Made by a program: the position numbers and the translations under genes. The notes beneath the pieces are model-generated. The model made no database searches, was not told the DNA's origin, and saw nothing but the letters and a program-made list of their open reading frames with translations. A DNA stretch of 64,000 nt, taken from the NCBI RefSeq assembly GCF_006874475.1, contig NZ_VIRM01000031.1, positions 1 to 64,000 of the forward strand, given 5' to 3'. Below are positions 1 to 8,649 of this stretch, piece by piece. The stretch is from Microbispora hainanensis (GTDB taxonomy: Bacteria; Actinomycetota; Actinomycetes; Streptosporangiales; Streptosporangiaceae). Position 1 is the stretch's first letter; every line of letters begins with the position of its first letter.

Positions 1-1873
1 CCGCGGTAGAGACCATGGAAAGGGCCACGCAGCTCTACCGTGACCTTGCCCGGCAGGACCCGGCCGCCTACCTGAGCGAACTCGCGCTCTCCCTCGTCAA
101 TCTGAGTCACCGCCACGCGGCCATCGGTCAGCACGCGAAGGCGGTGTATGCGCTCCAGGAGTCGATCAAGCACTACCGTAAGCTACGCAAGGAGGACCGA
201 GAGTGGACATCCGACCTCGCTAGCGCCCACCGCTTCCTTGGCGACCAACTGACAGCACTCGGCCAGCACGAACCGGCGCTGAATGAGACGCGTGCAGCCA
301 TCAAGCTCTACCGCGAATGCGCGGACCCTCACCTCGGCGAATCCCTCAAGATCTTGGGAACCCGACTGCATAACCTTGGGCGTACAGAAGAATCGGTGGC
401 AGCCACAGCCGAGGCAGTCGAAATCTTCCGTACCGCTGGAGACCTGCCCCAGCTCGCACACGCGCTGTTCAACCTCGCGATCACGCACAACGTCTCGACG
501 AAATCAACGAGGCCGTGCGATCCGGCAGGGAGTCCGTCGAGTCGTATCAGCGCCTGTACGACGACGACACAGGCTGGGCCGTGGCCCTCGCTAACGCGCT
601 GAGCTTCCTCGGCTCCGTCCTCGAGCGAGCCGGCCAGTTCGACCATGCGATCACCGCCGTCGAGCGCGCGGTCAGCCTCCTGGAACGGCTCTACGAGCCC
701 GGCGACGATCAGCTCGGTGCGGATCTCGCGCGGGCGCTGCACAACCTGAGCCGCTACCACGAGGAGGAGGGACGCCTGGAGCGAGCGCTGGAGCACATGC
801 GGCGATCCATCTCTCTGTACGGCGAACTGACCCAGCAGGATCGTGACCGGTTCCGCCCCCGACTGGCGAGCGCCTGGCTCTCACTCGCCATCTACCTGTC
901 CCGGCTCGGCGAAGCCGAAGAAGCCAGATCCGCGGCCGCCCTGGCCGTCGATCTCTGCCGGGAGACCGGAGCCCAGGAAGACCTTGCCGATGCGCTCTTC
1001 CATCTCAGCAACCGGGAAGCCGACCTTGGCCGTACCGAAGAGTGCGTCGCCGCCCTCAGCGCGGCCCTCGAGATCTACGAAGAGCTGTCCCTCGTCCAGC
1101 CCGACCCGTACCTTGCCAGGATGGCAATGTCGCTGGACAACCTTGCCACTCGCTATTCGAGCCAGGGCGACCCAGGGCGGGCGCTGCCCCTGCTTGAACG
1201 CGCCGCAGACATTTGGGGGCAGATGGACGAGACCGGCCAGCTTGCCGGGACTTTGCAACGGCGGCTCTTTGTCCAGTCCTGCCTCGGGCACGACATCGAG
1301 GAGACGGTCGAGCGCGTCACCAACATCCAGCAGGACCTCGCGGTCACGGTCCGCACGCTCAACGACGTGGCCCAGGAGCTGATCGGCGTCGAACTCCTCG
1401 ACCCCGCGCAGCAGCTCCTGGCTCGCGCCTCCGGGTTGTGGGAAATCCACCTCCTCCAACAGCCCGACGCCGAACCGTTCCCCTACATCCACCTGCTCGA
1501 CTCAAGAGCCACCATCATGTTCAGGCTCGGGCTTCACGAGGAGGCCGCCGCCGCAGAACTCGGCGTAGTGGAGCTGTTCGAGCCGCTCGCGAAGGAGGAT
1601 CCCGTCAGCTATCTGGCCGTGCTGGCGACCGTCCGAGCCAGGTTGGCCGATTACCTACGCGCCGCCGGCCGGAACGTCGAGTCCCTCCATCACCAGCGCC
1701 AAGTCGTGGAAACCTACGAGAAGCTGGCCACCTCCGACCCCAGCCGGTACCGGCCCTCCCTCGTCGTCTCCCTGACCGACCTCGGTGAACTGCTTCGAGA
1801 CCTCGACGACGATGCCGACCCTGTACTCACACGGGCCGCCACCCTCCGTGCCGCCCTCTCCGGAGACCTTTGA
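1..1873 (+). pseudogene. TPR-repeat protein, 5'-truncated by the window edge and frameshifted
   Basis: The frame is open to the left edge, so the true start is upstream; the first ATG inside the window is at 15. The translation is a run of tetratricopeptide-like helix pairs (for example LASAHRFLGDQL and ALANALSFLGSVL), a solenoid of about 620 residues expected to act as a cytoplasmic protein-binding scaffold. Continuity breaks near 480-490: ALFNLAITH in one frame continues as AQRLDEINEAVRSGRE in another, which one missing base would cause. After that the frame runs cleanly to TGA at 1871-1873. No NB-ARC, CHAT or kinase domain is visible in the part present. It may be a true pseudogene or a sequencing error; I see no slippery heptamer for programmed frameshifting. 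Confidence 0.75.
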
Positions 1874-2261
1874 GTGGCATCGACTCGGATGAGGCCACCG
1901 CTGGCCAATATGGGGCTGGTAGTGGGCGGGCTTCGTCGGCCTGGTTTCCCTGCCGGCGCACCCGCGACGCGGGAGAAGGTCGATAGCCGCCGGCGCAGGG
2001 CGACCCGCCTGTCGGCCCAAGATCCGGCCTGGTCTGGCCACACCATGTCGCAGGGGGCCGTCCCCTGGATCCCGACGGAATGTCGGTGGGCTGATGCATG
2101 CTGAACACTGCGAGCCTGGATTTGTGAGCCTCGATTTGTGAGCCTCGATTTGTGAGGGGGGTGTGCGTGCGGAGACCGCGTGATGCCACCGGCCAACGGC
2201 GTCAGCCGTACTCCGTTTTCGAGTACGGCGCGCCGACCGGCATCCGGAGGCGTTGCACCAC
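1874..2261. other. Intergenic stretch, no gene seen
   Basis: About 390 bases between the TPR gene and a small Cys-rich gene. Short open frames exist on both strands but none has a family resemblance or a convincing ribosome-binding site. The only structure I can point to is the 14-bp direct repeat at 2112-2156. Confidence 0.5.
2112..2156. repeat. 14-bp tandem repeat, 3.2 copies
   Basis: Three head-to-tail copies of GAGCCTSGATTTGT (2112-2125, 2126-2139, 2140-2153) followed by GAG. Copies two and three are identical and copy one differs by a single base. There is no spacer between units, so this is a simple tandem array. It lies about 100 bases upstream of the next gene and could be a slippage product or a repeated binding site. 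Confidence 0.9.
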
Positions 2262-2606
2262 ATGTCCCGCACCGACAAGACCGACCCGCTCATCGTCCGG
2301 CTCTGGCATGGCGATCTGACCCGCGAGGCCTGCCACGACCACCGCGCCGAGTCCACCTGCGACCTGCCCGCCAGCCTCAAGGAGGATCTCGACGCCTCCT
2401 GTACGCGCTGCACCTGGGAGTTCCGCTGGACCGGGATCCGCTGCTGTTGCTGCGGCATGTGCCGTGCCCAGGCAAGATACCGCCGTCTCCTGCGGGGCAT
2501 CCGGACCGCCGACAAGGCACGGTTGGCGCGCGGGGCCAAGGCCTGGCGCGCGGGCGACGCGACGGCCTTCGACGACATCGTTCCCGCCCTTCGCTACCGG
2601 CCTTGA
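2262..2606 (+). CDS. Small Cys-rich protein of unknown function
   Basis: A 114-residue protein. I chose ATG 2262 because GGAGG at 2246-2250 lies 11 bases upstream; an in-frame TTG at 2253 is too close to it. The N-terminal half is acidic and His-containing (WHGDLTREACHDHRAEST). The middle carries a tight cysteine cluster, CTRC then CCCCGMC, which could form a structural zinc or other metal site. The C-terminus is basic and helical and ends in DDIVPALRYRP. No membrane segment or signal peptide is visible. I do not recognise the family. It is followed by a strong hairpin terminator at 2733-2766, which supports a real monocistronic unit. Confidence 0.6.
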   Translation: MSRTDKTDPLIVRLWHGDLTREACHDHRAESTCDLPASLKEDLDASCTRCTWEFRWTGIRCCCCGMCRAQARYRRLLRGIRTADKARLARGAKAWRAGDATAFDDIVPALRYRP

Positions 2607-2732
2607 GCATCACGATGAACGAGAGCCCGTGCGCCTGATCCCGCCGGATGGGTGACGACGAACGCCGATCTCCGGGACGGTGTCATCGGTTCCAGGCGGT
2701 CTCCCGCTGACCCGGTCGATCCCCGGAAACGC

Positions 2733-2766
2733 AAGGGCGGCCCAGCCATCCGGCTGGGCCGCCCTT
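2733..2766 (+). terminator. Intrinsic terminator hairpin
   Basis: Perfect 15-bp stem (AAGGGCGGCCCAGCC at 2733-2747, complement at 2752-2766) with a 4-base loop. There is no clear T-run, as is common in high-GC actinomycetes. It separates the small Cys-rich gene from the GNAT/acyl-CoA ligase gene. The remaining bases between those genes show nothing else. Confidence 0.85.
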
Positions 2767-2948
2767 CGCGTAGGCCGCGGGCCGCGTACGGGCTGATCAC
2801 ACTCGGCTTCCCGGGCGCAGCAGGCCGAGCGTGCGGCTCCTCGGCGCGCGAAGGACGGGCCGGCTGGACGGGGTTCGGGACCGGGGTCCCGGCAAGACGG
2901 GAAGGAAGTCCCTTTGGGGGTGCTCGCCCGGTCGTGGACCTTTGAGAC

Positions 2949-5606
2949 ATGGTTCGAACCGCCGGCGAAGCGTGCGACGTCCTCCTGCGTGACGGCGGGG
3001 TGGCGCGCATCCGCCCGTTGCGGCCGGCCGACCGGGAGGCCCTGCACGAACTGATCGCCAGGTCTTCCCCGCGTTCGGCGTATCTGAGGTTCTTCACCGG
3101 CGGCGCCGCCTCGGCCCATGCGTACATGGACCGGATCACCGGGCCCGGCTACCACGGGCACGCCCTGGTCGCTCTGGTCGGCGGCCGCGTGGTCGGGGTG
3201 GCGGAATACATCGCCGATCCGGACGGGTCGGAGGCCGAGGTGGGGATCCTGCTGGACGACGCGGTGCACGGCTGCGGGCTCGGCACGCTGCTGCTCGAAC
3301 ACCTCGCGCTGGACGCGGCGGACGAGGGAATCGAGGAACTCGTCGCCACCGTCCTGCCGCAGAACCGGGCGATGCTGCGGGTGCTGAACGATCTCGGCCT
3401 GCCGGTGGAGACGCGATACGAGGACGGGCAGGTCGAGATCCGCATCGCCACCCGCCCCACCGAGCGGCTCGTGGCCGAGATCGAGGCGCGGGCGCACGAG
3501 GCGGAGCGCAACTCCATCGCGCGCGTGTTCACCCCGGAGTCGGTGGCCGTGATCGGCGCCGGCCGTCACGAGGCCCGCGTCGGGCACCGCGTGCTGCGCA
3601 ACCTGATCGACGAAGGCTTCCCCGGCCCGATCTATGCCGTCAATCCGCGGGCCACCGAAGTGTGCGGTCTGCCGGCCTACCCGGACGTGGCCTCGCTGCC
3701 CGGGCCGGCGGAGCTCGCGGTGATCGCCACCCCGGCCCCCACCGTGCTCGGCATCGCCCGCGAGTGTGCCCGCCATGAGGTACGTGCCCTGGTCGTGCTG
3801 ACGTCCGGATTCGCCGAAGTGGGAAACCGCGAGGCCGAACGGGAGCTGCTGGAGATCTGCCGGCAGGCGGGCATGCGGCTGATCGGGCCCAACTGCCTCG
3901 GTGTGGTGAACACGGCGGCGCGCCTGAACGCCGGATTCCTGCCCACACCTCCTTCCCCGGGTCCGCTGGGACTGATGTCGCAGTCGGGCGCGGTGGCCGC
4001 GGCCATGATCGAACGCGCCGGACAGCTCGGCCTCGGCATCTCCTCCTTCGCCTCCGTGGGGAACAAGGCGGACGTCAGCGGCAACGACCTGCTCGAATAC
4101 TGGGAGGACGACCCGGCCACCCGCGTCATCGGCCTTTATCTGGAGTCGTTCGGCAATCCGCGAAGGTTCGCCCGGATCGCCCGCAGGATCAGCGCCCGCA
4201 AACCGATCATCGCGGTGAAGAGCGGGCGCAGCGCCGCGGGCAGCCGGGCGGTCCGCTCGCACACGGCCGCCGCGGCGACGCCCGATGTGGCCGTGGACGC
4301 GCTGTTGCGCGCCTGCGGCGTCATCAGGGAGGACAGCGTCCAGGATCTGCTCGACACCGCCCGGCTGCTGGCCTTCCAGCCGCTGCCGGACGGCCCTCGG
4401 GTGGCGATCGTGGGCAACTCCGGAGGCCCGCAGGCGATGACGGCGGACGCCTGTGAACGGCTCGGCCTGGTCGTGCCGGAGTTGTCCCCCGCCACCGCGG
4501 AGGCGCTTCGCCCCCGGCTCCGGCCGGCGGCGGCCGTCGGCAACCCCGTCGACCTCACGGCCGAAGCCGACGCCGGGGACATCGCCTTCGCGATCGCGAC
4601 GGTCCTGGCCGACCCGGGCGTCGACGCCGTGCTGACCGTCTACACCCCGCCGTTCGGCTCGGGCCTCGACGCGACGCGCGAAGCGATCGCGGCCGTCACG
4701 AGGAACGCGGCGAAGCCCGTGCTCGCCTGCCTCGCCGGGCACGACGAACTCGTCGACGGCCGGGTGCCCGCGTACGCCTTCCCCGAACAGGCCGTGCACG
4801 CCCTCGCCCGGGCGGCCGCGCACGCCGCCTGGCGCGCCCGGCCGCCGGCATCCCGCGAGGACCTCCCCGGGATCGACTCGGCGGCCGCGCGGCGGATCAT
4901 CACCGCGGACCTCGCCGCTCATCCCCATGGACGATGGCTGGACGAGGGCACGGCGGCCCGGCTCCTGTCGGCGTACGCGATCCACACGGCCGAGTCCGTC
5001 CCGGTCGACGGGCCGGAGAGGGCGGCGGAGGCCGCGTCGGTCGTCGGTCTGCCCGCCGTGCTCAAGGCCGTCGGCCCCGGGTTGGTCCACAAGTCCGACG
5101 TGGGTGGTGTGCGGATCGGCCTGCGGGCGCCCGACGAGGTCCGGCAGGCGTACCGGGAGATGGCCGACCGCCTCGGCCCCGCGATGACAGGCGCGATCGT
5201 CCAGGCCATGGCAGGCGAAGGGACCGAAATGATCATAGGCGGCGTCGCGCACGAGACCTTCGGGCCGCTGATCATGGTTGGGCTCGGCGGTGTCGCGACC
5301 GAGCTGCTGGCCGATCGCGCCTTCCGCGTGCCGCCGATCGACAGGGCCGAGGCCGCCCGCATGATCGCGGAGCTGCGGTGCGCGCCGCTCCTGTACGGCT
5401 ACCGCGGACGGCCGGCGGCCGACGTGGCGGCCCTGGAGGAGCAGATCGTCCGCGTGGGCCGGTTCATGGACGATCTGCCCGACGTCGCGGAGCTCGATCT
5501 CAACCCGGTGATCGTGACACCGGATGGGGCCGTGGCGGTGGACTGCCGGGTGCGGCTCGCCCCCGCCCCGCCGCTCCCTTCACCCTTCCGGCGCCGCCTC
5601 CGCTGA
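2949..5606 (+). CDS. GNAT acetyltransferase fused to ADP-forming acyl-CoA ligase-like protein (Pat family)
   Basis: 885 residues. About 1-165 is a GNAT domain (RIRPLRPADREAL; CoA loop HGCGLG followed by TLLLEHLALDAADE). About 190-480 are the CoA-binding and ligase domains of ADP-forming acetate-CoA ligase (VAVIGAG, GPNCLGVVN, MSQSGAVAAAMIERAG, and the SHTAA histidine motif). About 650-880 is an ATP-grasp domain (LPAVLKAVGPGLVHKSDVGG, ELDLNPVIV). Fusions of this type include protein lysine acetyltransferases that modify acyl-CoA synthetases, as in E. coli PatZ and the actinomycete enzymes with GNAT at the N-terminus. Whether the ligase half is catalytic cannot be told from sequence. The start ATG has only a weak ribosome-binding site, but the domain begins normally. 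The gene stands alone and is followed by a hairpin. Confidence 0.9.
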   Translation: MVRTAGEACDVLLRDGGVARIRPLRPADREALHELIARSSPRSAYLRFFTGGAASAHAYMDRITGPGYHGHALVALVGGRVVGVAEYIADPDGSEAEVGILLDDAVHGCGLGTLLLEHLALDAADEGIEELVATVLPQNRAMLRVLNDLGLPVETRYEDGQVEIRIATRPTERLVAEIEARAHEAERNSIARVFTPESVAVIGAGRHEARVGHRVLRNLIDEGFPGPIYAVNPRATEVCGLPAYPDVASLPGPAELAVIATPAPTVLGIARECARHEVRALVVLTSGFAEVGNREAERELLEICRQAGMRLIGPNCLGVVNTAARLNAGFLPTPPSPGPLGLMSQSGAVAAAMIERAGQLGLGISSFASVGNKADVSGNDLLEYWEDDPATRVIGLYLESFGNPRRFARIARRISARKPIIAVKSGRSAAGSRAVRSHTAAAATPDVAVDALLRACGVIREDSVQDLLDTARLLAFQPLPDGPRVAIVGNSGGPQAMTADACERLGLVVPELSPATAEALRPRLRPAAAVGNPVDLTAEADAGDIAFAIATVLADPGVDAVLTVYTPPFGSGLDATREAIAAVTRNAAKPVLACLAGHDELVDGRVPAYAFPEQAVHALARAAAHAAWRARPPASREDLPGIDSAAARRIITADLAAHPHGRWLDEGTAARLLSAYAIHTAESVPVDGPERAAEAASVVGLPAVLKAVGPGLVHKSDVGGVRIGLRAPDEVRQAYREMADRLGPAMTGAIVQAMAGEGTEMIIGGVAHETFGPLIMVGLGGVATELLADRAFRVPPIDRAEAARMIAELRCAPLLYGYRGRPAADVAALEEQIVRVGRFMDDLPDVAELDLNPVIVTPDGAVAVDCRVRLAPAPPLPSPFRRRLR

Positions 5607-5627
5607 TCCCTTCCGGTGCCGTCGCCT

Positions 5628-5656
5628 GCTTCTGAGCACGCCCTGCCCTCAGAAGC
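5628..5656 (+). terminator. Hairpin terminator after the acyl-CoA ligase gene
   Basis: 9-bp perfect arms GCTTCTGAG (5628-5636) and CTCAGAAGC (5648-5656) with an 11-base loop, 21 bases after the stop codon of the upstream gene. Confidence 0.65.
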
Positions 5657-5726
5657 GACGACCGCCGTGGGGACCGGGGACCTTCGCCCCTCCCCGCGCA
5701 GAGCGGGTAGGCGGGACGGTTGAGTC

Positions 5727-6038
5727 ATGACGATCGCGAGAACAGAACTCCGTCCGATCCCCCGGCGACAGGACGGTGGAAGGGACCGTGACGAGGCCAC
5801 GGGTCCGCTCGCACGGCGTGCCGTACGGGAAACCCTGCGCGAGGTGTTCACCGACGTGGTGGACGACGTGCGCCTGGTAGAGATCGACGGCATGGTGCAC
5901 GTCTACGTGTTCATCCGCCCCATCGCCTCCGCCTGCCCGGAACACATCCGTGCGACCGCTCGTGAGGCGTACCGGGCCGTTCACTGCGAGCCGGTGGTCG
6001 CTCATGTGGCCGCGTCCTGCTCCGCCCATGGACGTTGA
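5727..6038 (+). CDS. Small protein of unknown function
   Basis: 103 residues with actinomycete codon use in this frame. After a basic, probably disordered N-terminus (about 1-30) comes a compact alpha/beta segment: REVFTDVVDDVRLVEIDG, then a hydrophobic beta strand MVHVYVFIRP and a C-terminal helix and strand. It has no signal peptide, membrane segment or known motif. The ribosome-binding site is weak. It is convergent with the CPBP protease gene, the two separated by about 110 bases that hold an 18-bp tandem repeat. I do not recognise the family. Confidence 0.5.
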   Translation: MTIARTELRPIPRRQDGGRDRDEATGPLARRAVRETLREVFTDVVDDVRLVEIDGMVHVYVFIRPIASACPEHIRATAREAYRAVHCEPVVAHVAASCSAHGR

Positions 6039-6107
6039 GCTCCCAGGTCTCGTCCGGATCGCGAGAGCCCACACCGCGGCACGGCCCGGTCGTGAGAGCC
6101 CGCTCCC

Positions 6108-6161
6108 GCGATGTCACCCGCAAGAGCGATGTCACCGGCGAGAGCGATGTCACCGGGAGAA
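6108..6161. repeat. 18-bp tandem repeat, three copies, overlapping the end of the CPBP gene
   Basis: Three head-to-tail units of the form GCGATGTCACCSGCRAGA at 6108-6125, 6126-6143 and 6144-6161, the last with a small change at its 3' end. The third copy covers the TGA stop (6150-6152) of the minus-strand CPBP protease. The array fills most of the gap between two convergent genes. Copies are directly adjacent, so this is not a CRISPR. Confidence 0.9.
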
Positions 6162-6917
6162 CGGCCTGGGCCACGCGGTCACCACCAGCAGGGCCACCAC
6201 AATGGCGATGCCCCCGGTGACGACCGGGTCGTAGTGCGATCCGGGGAAGAGGGACCAGCCGACGTTGGAGGCGGCATGGCAGACGACCGCGGTGAGCACG
6301 CTCGTGCTGTGCAGATACAGCCAGACGATGACGACCCGCAACGCCACCGTGTACAGGCACTGGCCCGCTATCCACAGCGGGCCGTGGCCGGCCTGCGCGT
6401 AGGGGACGATGTGCCAGACCGCCCATGTCACCCCCAGGATGACGCCGGTGACCGGCGGGCCCCAGCGGGCGGACAGCGGATCGGTGGCATACGCCGTCCA
6501 TCCCGCCTCCTCGCAGGCGGCGGCGACGAGGAACACGGCGAACAGCAGCGGGACCTCGACCAGCGAAACCCGCAGCCCGGGCAGTGACCGGCCCAGCAGG
6601 ACCATCACGGCGTACGAGCCGGCCATGACGCCCAGCGGCAGCGCGATCGCGAGTGCGTGCCAGCGGCCGGGACGGGGAGCGGCACGCCAGTCCACGACGC
6701 GCTGCAGCAGCCGCTTCACGGCGCCGCGTGGCTCATGACGGCGGACCAGCAGCATCGCCGCCAGCAAGGGGCAGCACGCCATCAGCGCGCTCACGGGCAG
6801 GGTCTCCGACAGGCGGCCGGCCACGGCACCGGCCAGCCAGAAGGGCACGGACAGGGCGAAGGTCAGCGCGATCAGCCGCACGGGCGACCTGTGGTCCGGC
6901 TCCGTCCACCCGCTCAC
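6150..6917 (-). CDS. CPBP-family intramembrane metalloprotease (Abi/CAAX protease-like)
   Basis: 255 residues from GTG 6917, chosen because GAGGAG lies five bases upstream; the frame extends further upstream but that part is Arg-rich and not protein-like. The polytopic membrane protein carries all three CPBP signatures: EEAGWTAY (paired Glu), WHIVPY (His) and HAASN (His/Asn). Six to eight hydrophobic helices are visible. The family includes type II CAAX prenyl endopeptidases and bacteriocin self-immunity proteins; substrates of actinomycete members are mostly unknown. It lies downstream of the nine-gene operon on the same strand but 230 bases away, so it may have its own promoter. Confidence 0.85.
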   Translation of the reverse strand: MSGWTEPDHRSPVRLIALTFALSVPFWLAGAVAGRLSETLPVSALMACCPLLAAMLLVRRHEPRGAVKRLLQRVVDWRAAPRPGRWHALAIALPLGVMAGSYAVMVLLGRSLPGLRVSLVEVPLLFAVFLVAAACEEAGWTAYATDPLSARWGPPVTGVILGVTWAVWHIVPYAQAGHGPLWIAGQCLYTVALRVVIVWLYLHSTSVLTAVVCHAASNVGWSLFPGSHYDPVVTGGIAIVVALLVVTAWPRPFSR

Positions 6918-7148
6918 ACGCCGCTCCTCGAACCATGGCCGACGCCTCCTGCCGCCGCCCCTGAGTGAGCCGCGGACGCAGCCGAAGACATGTAGATGAG
7001 CCGCGCGGACCACCCTAACCGTGATTCGCGCGGTGTTTCCGGCGGTTCTGCCACATCCGGGACCTCGCAGGCGTCTCTGCAGTTCCATGGTGGCAGGACG
7101 CATGACGGCGACGGGGCTGCGCGCGTGATGCAGGACGGGCCGGGCGCT

Positions 7149-7985
7149 TCACGCCGGCTTCTCACCCGCGGAGTCGACGATGCGCCGGGCGAACTCCAGA
7201 CGAGGTCTGTCGATCATCTCTCCGTCGACCCGTACGGCGGCGCCCGCGGACCCGGCCGCCGCGTCGAGCACACGCCGGGCCCAGTTCAGCTCCGCGTCCG
7301 AGGGCGAGAACGCGCCGCGGACGACGGCGACCTGGCGCGGGTGCAGACACAGCTTGCCGGTGAATCCCATGGCCGCCGCCCGGCGGGCGGCCTCCAGGGC
7401 CGCCGCATCGTCGTCGATCTCGGGCTCGACCCCGTCGACGGGCCCGGGCAGCCCGGCGGCCCTGGCCGCGAGCACGACCTTGCTGCGCGCGAACAGCAAC
7501 GCCTGCTCGTCGCCGCCCCGTGAGGGGATGCCCATGTCGAGACAGAAGTCGAGGTTGCCGAACAGGAGCCGCGCCACGCCCGGCGCCTGTGCGATGAGAT
7601 CCGCGTCCCGTACGCCCCGGGCGGATTCGAGCAGCGCGAAGACCGGCACCCGGGGGCCGAGCGCGGCGGCCACCGACGCGACGTGCTCGGCCGCCTCGGT
7701 CTTGGGGAGGACGACTCCGGCGAGCCCTTCGGCCCCGGCGAGCGCGGCCAGGTCGTCGGCGTGCCACGGCGTGCCGATCCCGTTGATCCTCACCAGAGCC
7801 GGGTGGACGGAGACGTGGCCGGCGGCGGCCGCCCGCGCCCGTGCCTTGTCCAGCGGGGCGACGGCGTCCTCGAGGTCGATGACGACCGCGTCCGCGCCGC
7901 TGGCGGCGGCCTTCGCGAAGCGGTCGGGCCGGGTGCCGGGCACGAAGAGCAGGGTCCGCGCCGTCGTCCCGTACGCCCCGGTCAT
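7149..7985 (-). CDS. HpcH/HpaI aldolase/CitE-family acyl-CoA lyase
   Basis: 278 residues, a TIM-barrel lyase of the citramalyl-CoA, malyl-CoA and beta-methylmalyl-CoA lyase group. RTLLFVPGTRPDRF at the N-terminus is the family opening. IDLEDAV follows. The magnesium-binding Glu and Asp lie in FALLESARGV and FGNLDFCLDMG. GKLCLHPRQVAVV is the conserved C-terminal stretch. It splits a hydroxyacyl-CoA into an acyl-CoA and a 2-oxo acid or glyoxylate. The start ATG overlaps the stop of the MaoC gene as ATGA, so the two are translationally coupled. As last gene of the operon it would perform the final cleavage of mesaconyl-CoA breakdown. Substrate specificity is inferred from context. Confidence 0.88.
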   Translation of the reverse strand: MTGAYGTTARTLLFVPGTRPDRFAKAAASGADAVVIDLEDAVAPLDKARARAAAAGHVSVHPALVRINGIGTPWHADDLAALAGAEGLAGVVLPKTEAAEHVASVAAALGPRVPVFALLESARGVRDADLIAQAPGVARLLFGNLDFCLDMGIPSRGGDEQALLFARSKVVLAARAAGLPGPVDGVEPEIDDDAAALEAARRAAAMGFTGKLCLHPRQVAVVRGAFSPSDAELNWARRVLDAAAGSAGAAVRVDGEMIDRPRLEFARRIVDSAGEKPA

Positions 7986-8575
7986 GGTGTGCCGGGACGC
8001 GGGTCGAGCCCGGCGGCCTTCAGAGACCTCTCGTCCCACCGGGGTTCGACGGCGACGCGGCCGGGACCATGACCCCGCCGGTAGACCAGGAGGGTGCGCT
8101 CGAAGCTGATCACGATCACGCCGTCCTGGTTGAACCCGATGGTGCGCACCTCCACCACGCCCACGTCGGGACGGGACTTCGACTCGCGCACCGAGAGCAC
8201 TTCCGACTGGGAGTAGATCGTGTCGCCCTCGAAGACGGGATTGGGCAGGCGCACCCGGTCCCAGCCCAGGTTCGCCATGACGTTCATGGACACGTCGTGC
8301 ACGCTCTGCCCGGTGACCAGGGCCAGGGTGAAGGTCGAGTCGACCAGCGGCCTGCCCCACTGCGTCCGCTCCGCGTAGTGCCGGTCGAAGTGGATGGCCG
8401 CGGTGTTCTGGGTCAGCAGGGTGAGCCACGCGTTGTCCACTTCGGTCACCGTACGGCCGAGCGGGTGCCGGTAGACGTCGCCGACGACGAAGTCCTCCAG
8501 GTAGCGGCCCTCCCAGCTCACTGACGGCGTCCGGGGCTCCGGGGAGGCGGTTGAGGCGGTTCCGTTCTCGTCCAC
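7982..8575 (-). CDS. MaoC-family hydratase, probably mesaconyl-CoA hydratase-like
   Basis: 197 residues from GTG 8575 (AAGGAG eight bases upstream). It has the hot-dog hydratase fold: RYLEDFVVGDVYRHPLGRTV, then TQNTAAIHFDRHYA around the active-site His, then STFTLALVTGQSV and VFEGDTIYSQSEVLSVRESKS. The usual Asp-x-Asn pair of R-hydratases is not kept; the Asp position is Asn, which as I recall is also so in the MaoC relatives found beside CitE-like lyases. The expected role is adding water to mesaconyl-CoA (or an itaconyl-type CoA ester) to make the hydroxyacyl-CoA cleaved by the coupled lyase. A 74-base gap separates it from the deacylase upstream. Confidence 0.82.
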   Translation of the reverse strand: MDENGTASTASPEPRTPSVSWEGRYLEDFVVGDVYRHPLGRTVTEVDNAWLTLLTQNTAAIHFDRHYAERTQWGRPLVDSTFTLALVTGQSVHDVSMNVMANLGWDRVRLPNPVFEGDTIYSQSEVLSVRESKSRPDVGVVEVRTIGFNQDGVIVISFERTLLVYRRGHGPGRVAVEPRWDERSLKAAGLDPRPGTP

Positions 8576-8649
8576 GTCGGGGTCTCCTTGTCGATGGTGT
8601 CGGTACGCCGGTGCCGCCCTCGCCATACCCGGAGCGGCCGAGCCGGTCT

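Noticed and set aside
480-520. Programmed frameshift in the TPR gene
   Set aside because: No slippery heptamer or downstream pseudoknot is visible; a lost base or sequencing error is simpler.
2610-5252. Long open frame on the minus strand opposite the acyl-CoA ligase gene
   Set aside because: Antisense mirror of a high-GC gene; Arg/Gly/His-rich with no domains, while the plus-strand protein has clear motifs throughout.
2112-6161. CRISPR arrays at the two tandem repeats
   Set aside because: Units of 14 and 18 bp are directly adjacent with no spacers, and no cas genes are present.
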